Assembly: GCA_028723525.1 (NCBI GenBank)
Contig: JAQYET010000097.1
Location: forward strand, 1-37,228
Origin: Prevotellaceae bacterium
GTDB lineage: Bacteria; Bacteroidota; Bacteroidia; Bacteroidales; Bacteroidaceae
Reading direction: 5' to 3'
Length of the DNA: 37,228 nt
In this document: positions 32,899-37,228 of the stretch, piece after piece
Numbering within the stretch: position 1 is the first letter of the stretch
Layout: each line of letters starts with the position of its first letter
Made by a program: the position numbers and the translations under genes
Notes under the pieces: model-generated
Databases searched by the model: none
What the model was told of the DNA's origin: nothing
Seen by the model: only the letters and a program-made list of their open reading frames with translations

Positions 32899-33090
32899 AT
32901 GAGTGATTTCGACGACATATTGATGAACGGCATCAACTTCGGCAAAGGCGGTCCTAAGAAAACCGGTGAAGACAAGGTGAAGACCAAGGCAAAGAAGAAG
33001 AAATATGTCACCGGTGCCCACGGCAGCGGCTCGGCGATGCAGAAAGCCAAATATCGGGAGCAGAGAGCCAACAGGCGCAAGGGCAAATAA
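32899..33090 (+). CDS. Small Lys-rich protein of unknown function
   Basis: 63 aa. An acidic first ten residues (MSDFDDILMNG) are followed by a strongly basic body (KKTGEDKVKTKAKKKKY, REQRANRRKGK). No membrane segment. Starts 9 bases after the transformylase gene, so probably cotranscribed. The basic tail suggests RNA or DNA binding, but this is inference; I do not recognise a family. Confidence 0.65.
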   Translation: MSDFDDILMNGINFGKGGPKKTGEDKVKTKAKKKKYVTGAHGSGSAMQKAKYREQRANRRKGK

Positions 33091-33117
33091 ACTTTCTTCA
33101 CGTGCCTATAGCAAAAC

Positions 33118-33151
33118 AGGCAATGCGCTGCATCATCGCGGCACATTGCCT
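33118..33151 (+). other. Hairpin after the small basic protein gene
   Basis: Perfect 8-bp inverted repeat AGGCAATG/CATTGCCT with an 18-base loop, 27 bases after the stop. No immediate T-run, so its role as terminator is doubtful. The rest of 33091-33281 shows no gene. Confidence 0.4.
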
Positions 33152-33281
33152 TCAGAAATAGAATCTAAGTTTTTAATTCATCTAATAATGACAAAGAGCG
33201 TTTCTCGTGTGCTCTCATTCGTATAATGCAGAAAGTGCGAAATATTGCACACGAAAATAAGGAAATGTTACTACATATAAT

Positions 33282-33321
33282 AAAAATGCAGGCAAACGAT
33301 AACGTTTACCTGCACTTTTTT
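33282..33321. terminator. Bidirectional terminator
   Basis: Stem TGCAGGCAAACG (33287-33298) / CGTTTACCTGCA (33303-33314) with one mismatch and a 4-base loop, flanked by AAAAA and TTTTTT. It serves the convergent genes at 32899 and 33393. Confidence 0.85.
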
Positions 33322-33392
33322 ATTCCCACAGTTATTTTCATCTCTTGCCCCCCTACACCCTTTTATTGGCTCGTCGGTGGTGGCAACGAAAC

Positions 33393-34592
33393 TTAAATCT
33401 TTTCGAAAGCCCTTTCGAGGTCGGCGATGATGTCTTCGGCATCCTCCAGACCGACAGAAAGGCGCACCAGTCCTTCGGGAATGTTCGATGCGGCACGCTC
33501 TTCCGGAGTGTATGGAGAATGAGTCATGGATGCCGGATGCTCTATGAGGGTCTCGGTGTCGCCGAGGCTCACTGCCAAAGAGCAGAGGTGAACGTTGTTT
33601 ATGAGTGTGCGTCCTGCCTCCAGACCGCCCTTCACCTCGAATGCAATCATAGACCCTGGCTTCTTCATGTATTTCTGTGCGAGGTCATACTGCGGGAAAC
33701 TCTTCAGTCCCGGATATGCGATGCTCTCCACCTTCGGGTGCTTCTCGAGATATTCAGCCACTTTCTGCGCGTTCTCGCAGTGACGATCCATGCGCACGTG
33801 AAGCGTCTTCATACCGCGGTTGATGAGGAAAGCCTCAAACGGACCGAGCACGGAACCGGTGAGATCCTTCACTCCTACGAGTCTTACTTGGTCGATATAT
33901 TCCTTTGTTCCTACCACAAATCCGGCGATTACGTCACCATGACCGTTGAGGAACTTCGTAGCCGAGTGCACCACGATGTCTGCGCCGAACTCCAGCGGAC
34001 GGCAAAGATAAGGCGTGCAGAAAGTGTTGTCCACCATAACGCGGCATCCCTCCTGACGGTGAGCAATCTTTGCAATGGCCTCGATGTCGGCAATGTGCAT
34101 ATTCGGATTTGCCGGAGTCTCAACATAAACCAGCTTTGTGTTCGGGCGCATAGCCTTCTCCACCTCCTCGGTGTTGCGCATATCCACAAACGTAACGTCA
34201 ACTCCGTAACGCTTCAGTCCGTGCTCCATGAATGCGTATGTGCATCCGTAGAGAGTCTTTCCGGCAACGATGTGGTCGCCCGCCTGCACGCACACCCATA
34301 CCGCCGATGTGATTGCACCCATTCCCGATGATGCACTGACGCAAGCCTCAGCACCTTCGAGCGAAGCCACTTTCTGCTCCACTGCTGTGCAGGTGGGGTT
34401 CCCCAGACGGGTGTAGATGTAACCGTCCTCCTCGAGAGCAAAGCGACGACCGCCCTGTTCCGCATTTTCAAAGATGAAGGTAGATGTCTGGTAGATTGGT
34501 GCTGCCAGTGTTCCATACATGTTTTTCTCTGCTCCTACATGCACGGCTCTTGTTGCAAACCCTGATTTTACAATTTCTTCTGTTGTCAACAT
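33393..34592 (-). CDS. megL: Methionine gamma-lyase (PLP-dependent)
   Basis: 399 aa Cys/Met metabolism PLP enzyme. The PLP Lys is K213 in HSATKFLNGHGD. The segment TLYGCTYAF (Tyr 115, Cys 117) contains the active-site Cys characteristic of methionine gamma-lyase, which cystathionine enzymes lack. SASSGMGAI and the tail LSVGLEDAEDIIADLERAF are typical of the wider family. It splits methionine to methanethiol, ammonia and 2-oxobutyrate in the cytoplasm. Close alternatives are O-acetylhomoserine sulfhydrylase and cystathionine gamma-lyase. It is monocistronic on the minus strand. Confidence 0.88.
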   Translation of the reverse strand: MLTTEEIVKSGFATRAVHVGAEKNMYGTLAAPIYQTSTFIFENAEQGGRRFALEEDGYIYTRLGNPTCTAVEQKVASLEGAEACVSASSGMGAITSAVWVCVQAGDHIVAGKTLYGCTYAFMEHGLKRYGVDVTFVDMRNTEEVEKAMRPNTKLVYVETPANPNMHIADIEAIAKIAHRQEGCRVMVDNTFCTPYLCRPLEFGADIVVHSATKFLNGHGDVIAGFVVGTKEYIDQVRLVGVKDLTGSVLGPFEAFLINRGMKTLHVRMDRHCENAQKVAEYLEKHPKVESIAYPGLKSFPQYDLAQKYMKKPGSMIAFEVKGGLEAGRTLINNVHLCSLAVSLGDTETLIEHPASMTHSPYTPEERAASNIPEGLVRLSVGLEDAEDIIADLERAFEKI

Positions 34593-34810
34593 ACTTTTTT
34601 AATTTAAGGTTATAAATCTGTTATATTCGTCAAATCAACATCTTAGGCATGGCATGCGGGCACACCATGACCTTAATTATATTGTAAACGCACTTTTCTG
34701 CAAATTATTGTAAGCCGCGGTTCAAATTTGAAAACATGCCGCTTTCTCGCTTTTCTTGAGGTAAATAAACATTCAAGATAGAAGTGCCATTTCTTCTTAA
34801 TGTATATTAT

Positions 34811-35704
34811 TTATTGTATGTTTTCAAGTAGGCTTATAGTATGTGGATTGCTTTGCAATACTCCATCACTAATTCCCTTTTTGATTATATTGCCAATAAA
34901 CTCTTCCATTGTAGGATATTCATTTACATTTGCACCACCTATAATACGATTTATCCCATCTATTGTGGTGCTATATATTTGCTTATAGACTAAAGTCCAT
35001 TCTTTTCCATCTTTCCAAGCCAAATTAAATGTGCAGAAATCCACTGGGTAATTCGGTTTATATGACTTTAGTTTTGAACAGTCTGAAGTGGCTTTCAAAT
35101 AATCCAAAGCTAAATCTTGTACTACAAAAACTATTTTACGATGCCAACTTTCTACTATCTTGCCTTTCTTGTAGGCTTGTTGCATCATAGTCTTTGCAAA
35201 CTCGTTTGCCCAGTTAATACCATATGAAGGTTTTGTAGAATCTGTGTAATGTCCCAATTCTATTAGTTCTTTTACCCAAGGATAAGGTGTGCCAGTAGTA
35301 CCAGCAGCTTGTATCTCTACACATAAGAAATCCTTAACCCTATCGTATTCATCTACTTCTACAGCCACATAATCTACATTTCCACCTACACCTATATTTA
35401 CCTCTTGAATCCATTTTACATTTTTCCAATTGGATAAATATTTTTCTCGAATAGTTTCAAACATAGAATCTTCCTTAAAGCGTTGAGGGCAAATAATAAC
35501 AGGGTGAATTTTCTTGCTCTTATTTACCGTCGCGCCTAAAGAACATATACCGACTTTTATATGTGGCTCACTTTTTCTTGGTTTTACACAAGTGCATTTA
35601 ATATACTTGCAATACTGTTGCTTTATTGCTAAGTGGCAGGATCCTGTTTTGTTCTCAAAATCATAACAGAATACTTCTATGGGGTGTTTGCCTATCTTCT
35701 TCAT
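34811..35704 (-). CDS. NotI-like type II restriction endonuclease (predicted)
   Basis: 297 aa. The N-terminal region has many Cys (13, 23, 32, 37, 39, 54, 72), including C-K-Y-I-K-C-T-C and HPVIICPQRF, resembling the metal-binding part of the NotI family. A PD-(D/E)xK-like core may be D111 (NVDYV) with E130-x-Q132 (CVEIQAAGTTG). The gene overlaps the methylase stop by one base (TAATG), the classical layout of a restriction-modification pair. The DNA is clearly more AT-rich than the neighbours, pointing to horizontal gain. The recognition site cannot be read from sequence. Confidence 0.75.
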   Translation of the reverse strand: MKKIGKHPIEVFCYDFENKTGSCHLAIKQQYCKYIKCTCVKPRKSEPHIKVGICSLGATVNKSKKIHPVIICPQRFKEDSMFETIREKYLSNWKNVKWIQEVNIGVGGNVDYVAVEVDEYDRVKDFLCVEIQAAGTTGTPYPWVKELIELGHYTDSTKPSYGINWANEFAKTMMQQAYKKGKIVESWHRKIVFVVQDLALDYLKATSDCSKLKSYKPNYPVDFCTFNLAWKDGKEWTLVYKQIYSTTIDGINRIIGGANVNEYPTMEEFIGNIIKKGISDGVLQSNPHTISLLENIQ

Positions 35705-36744
35705 TAGAATAAAGTTTCTATTGTGATAACTCTTTTTTTGGATGTATTGATATATTCTGGACTTAGGTCTATACCTACACCTCGCCTACCAAGTTTTAAG
35801 GCAGCGGCAACTGTTGTGCCAGTGCCACTAAACGGATCTAGTACTATACCACCCTCAGGACAAGTAGCCAGTATGGGTATCCTTAATAATTCCTCTGGAT
35901 ATACGGCACAATGACTATCTGTTCGCCAAGTGTCTTCTGTTACAATATCCCATACATCACTAGGCAGATGCCCTTTTGCATATATTTTCATTATGTAATA
36001 ACCTCGGTTTACAAGTTCCTTGGCACGCCCACTGATTTTTGTGTTATCACTATGCCAGGCTCTTTGCACACCTCTAATGGTCATTCTAAAATCATTAACT
36101 AAGCCGGCTCTAATTTCTGCTAAAGTGTCATCTAACGCCTTTTCTGCGTTTATTTTTTCTTGTTCTGTTAATACAGTACTCTCTTGTATTTGCTTTCGAT
36201 ATTTCTTTCCAGATACGCCTGTGGAAGATGTTGTACTACACTCAGATACTGTTGGTAATCTAGAAGGCAAAATCCTTATTGCATCTGCATCATAATAGTA
36301 TTTTTTTGATTTTACAAAATGAAAAACGTGTTCATAAGAATCTCTTAGTCTATCTTTTGCACTTTGAGTACCTTTTAACTGATGCCAAATAACATCATTA
36401 CGCATTATCCAACCATTATCCATAAGTGAAATAGCAACACGCCAAGGCATACCTAATAATGCCTTGTTAACATATTTATCACCTATATTGAGCCAAAGCG
36501 AACCATCATTTTTTAATACGCGTTTAGCTTCATTGAACACTGTCGTTAGATTAGCAACATATTGTTCAAATTTTTTCTCATTACCTATTTCGTTTGTATC
36601 TTCTTCGTTATCATATGAACGCATACCCCAATAAGGGGGAGATGTGATAATACAGTGTACAGATTCATCATCCATATTTTTCAATATAGATAAGCAATCT
36701 CCAACAAAGAAGTTGTATTTTAAGTTTTCTTCTAAAGGTATCAT
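35704..36744 (-). CDS. DNA methyltransferase (SPPY type, probably N4-cytosine)
   Basis: 346 aa from the ATG at 36744. The longer reading starts at a TTG inside the promoter. The catalytic motif TSPPYWG (residues 34-40) comes before the SAM motif FSGTGT (305-310), the order of beta-class methylases. S-P-P-Y is typical of N4-cytosine enzymes, though N6-adenine cannot be excluded. The middle (about 120-270) is the target-recognition part, Lys/Ser-rich with EKINAEKALDDTLAEIRAGL cut short here. It protects host DNA from the nuclease encoded downstream. AT-rich like its partner. Confidence 0.9.
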   Translation of the reverse strand: MIPLEENLKYNFFVGDCLSILKNMDDESVHCIITSPPYWGMRSYDNEEDTNEIGNEKKFEQYVANLTTVFNEAKRVLKNDGSLWLNIGDKYVNKALLGMPWRVAISLMDNGWIMRNDVIWHQLKGTQSAKDRLRDSYEHVFHFVKSKKYYYDADAIRILPSRLPTVSECSTTSSTGVSGKKYRKQIQESTVLTEQEKINAEKALDDTLAEIRAGLVNDFRMTIRGVQRAWHSDNTKISGRAKELVNRGYYIMKIYAKGHLPSDVWDIVTEDTWRTDSHCAVYPEELLRIPILATCPEGGIVLDPFSGTGTTVAAALKLGRRGVGIDLSPEYINTSKKRVITIETLF

Positions 36745-36768
36745 TCTAATTGGTTTTGATTTTATGAG

Positions 36769-36776
36769 CAAAGATA
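36769..36776 (-). promoter_or_regulatory. -7 promoter element of the restriction-modification operon
   Basis: TATCTTTG on the minus strand, 24 bases before the ATG at 36744. No TTTG at the -33 distance. Confidence 0.6.
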
Positions 36777-36937
36777 CTAATAATCCGTGGAATTTCAGCC
36801 TTCTATATAAGATTTGACACTAAAAATTTGTACATGGCATATCTTTTTACTAAAGAAGCAGCTCATTTTTCAACTACAAACGAAATAAACCCCAATACGT
36901 CATTATAAGCTTTTCGGGTATCGCTAAATTTGATTGC

Positions 36938-37228
36938 TTATTGCATTCGTTTTTCAATATTGTTATTCTGTCGTTTTTCTACACGACGGGTACGCTGGTT
37001 GCCGAAAGTGTAGGAAAAAGTCACAACACCGGTAATATTCCGTTTGTTGGTGCTTGAAAAACTATAGTCTGAGAATTTGTTGGCGACAGTCAAATTCGGT
37101 TTCAAGATATTATATACTCCTACCGAGAGTGAGGCTCGGCGGAACTGTTTAAGTATATATATTTCTAAATCGTGTGTTGTATCTATATTGAATGCGGCTG
37201 CACGTCTTTTGCTCGAATACTGATATTT
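36938..37228 (-). CDS. Outer-membrane beta-barrel protein, C-terminal fragment cut by the window edge
   Basis: 96 residues plus stop, open to the window end. The fragment contains alternating strand patterns (ASLSVGVYNILKPNLTVANKF, here split by strands, and RNITGVVTFSYTFGNQRTRR). These are typical of the C-terminus of Bacteroidetes outer-membrane beta-barrel (OMP_b-brl_3/TonB receptor-like) proteins, in which a T-F-S-Y-T-F-G-N stretch precedes a basic tail. It lies on the same strand as the restriction-modification genes, 161 bases before their promoter, with no clear terminator. Confidence 0.75.
   Translation of the reverse strand, partial: KYQYSSKRRAAAFNIDTTHDLEIYILKQFRRASLSVGVYNILKPNLTVANKFSDYSFSSTNKRNITGVVTFSYTFGNQRTRRVEKRQNNNIEKRMQ

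Noticed and set aside
34593..34810. Possible riboswitch or attachment site between megL and the restriction-modification genes
   Set aside because: AT-rich sequence without recognisable structure or direct repeats matching the other edge at 36777-36937.

Overview
The window looks like a chromosome segment from a Bacteroidales bacterium, most likely Prevotella or a close relative. The support is: repeated TAnnTTTG (-7) promoter elements, sometimes with TTTG about 19-20 bases upstream; lipoproteins with acidic residues after the lipidated Cys; fimbrillin-like surface proteins; a CarboxypepD_reg-type TonB-dependent receptor; an ExbB-ExbD-ExbD-TonB cluster; a fused RibBA; and a large LptF/G-type permease. 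The genus is an inference. No rRNA, CRISPR array or insertion sequence was seen.

Layout. 1-700: HU-like DNA-binding protein, possibly frameshifted near its end. 719-3888 (minus): a large fimbrillin-like lipoprotein preceded by a 72-aa peptide gene, a possible 42-aa ORF, a long leader, and a promoter next to an 8-G tract. 4028-4163: two terminator-like hairpins flanking six 9-bp tandem repeats. 4192-9906 (minus): operon exbB-exbD-exbD-tonB-PstS-like lipoprotein-TPR protein. 10296-13520 (minus): LptF/G permease followed by ribBA. 13808-19243 (plus): orphan OmpR/PhoB-type response regulator, then a TonB-dependent receptor with a surface lipoprotein partner. 19286-19922: thymidine kinase. 19995-22428: a second small-peptide/lipoprotein module, again next to an 8-G tract. 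22545-24808: AI-2E-family permease, tRNA-Lys(UUU) and aquaporin Z. 24983-30332: [FeFe] hydrogenase with its complete maturation set hydE, hydG and hydF. 30455-33090: an unknown secreted protein, a stand-alone AICAR transformylase and a Lys-rich 63-aa protein. 33393-34592 (minus): methionine gamma-lyase. 34811-36776 (minus): an AT-rich restriction-modification pair (NotI-like nuclease plus SPPY-type methylase). 36938-37228: the 3' end of an outer-membrane beta-barrel gene cut by the window edge.

How it fits together. The Exb/TonB operon supplies energy for receptors such as the one at 14851. The hydrogenase and its maturases indicate fermentative H2 metabolism or redox sensing in an anaerobe. 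The part that established knowledge explains least is the pair of modules in which a short peptide with a shared Y-V-x-P-E motif precedes a fimbrillin-like or surface-type lipoprotein. Both sit beside an 8-G tract and share a 26-bp AT-rich segment, which suggests switchable surface proteins. That interpretation is inference and needs population sequencing.
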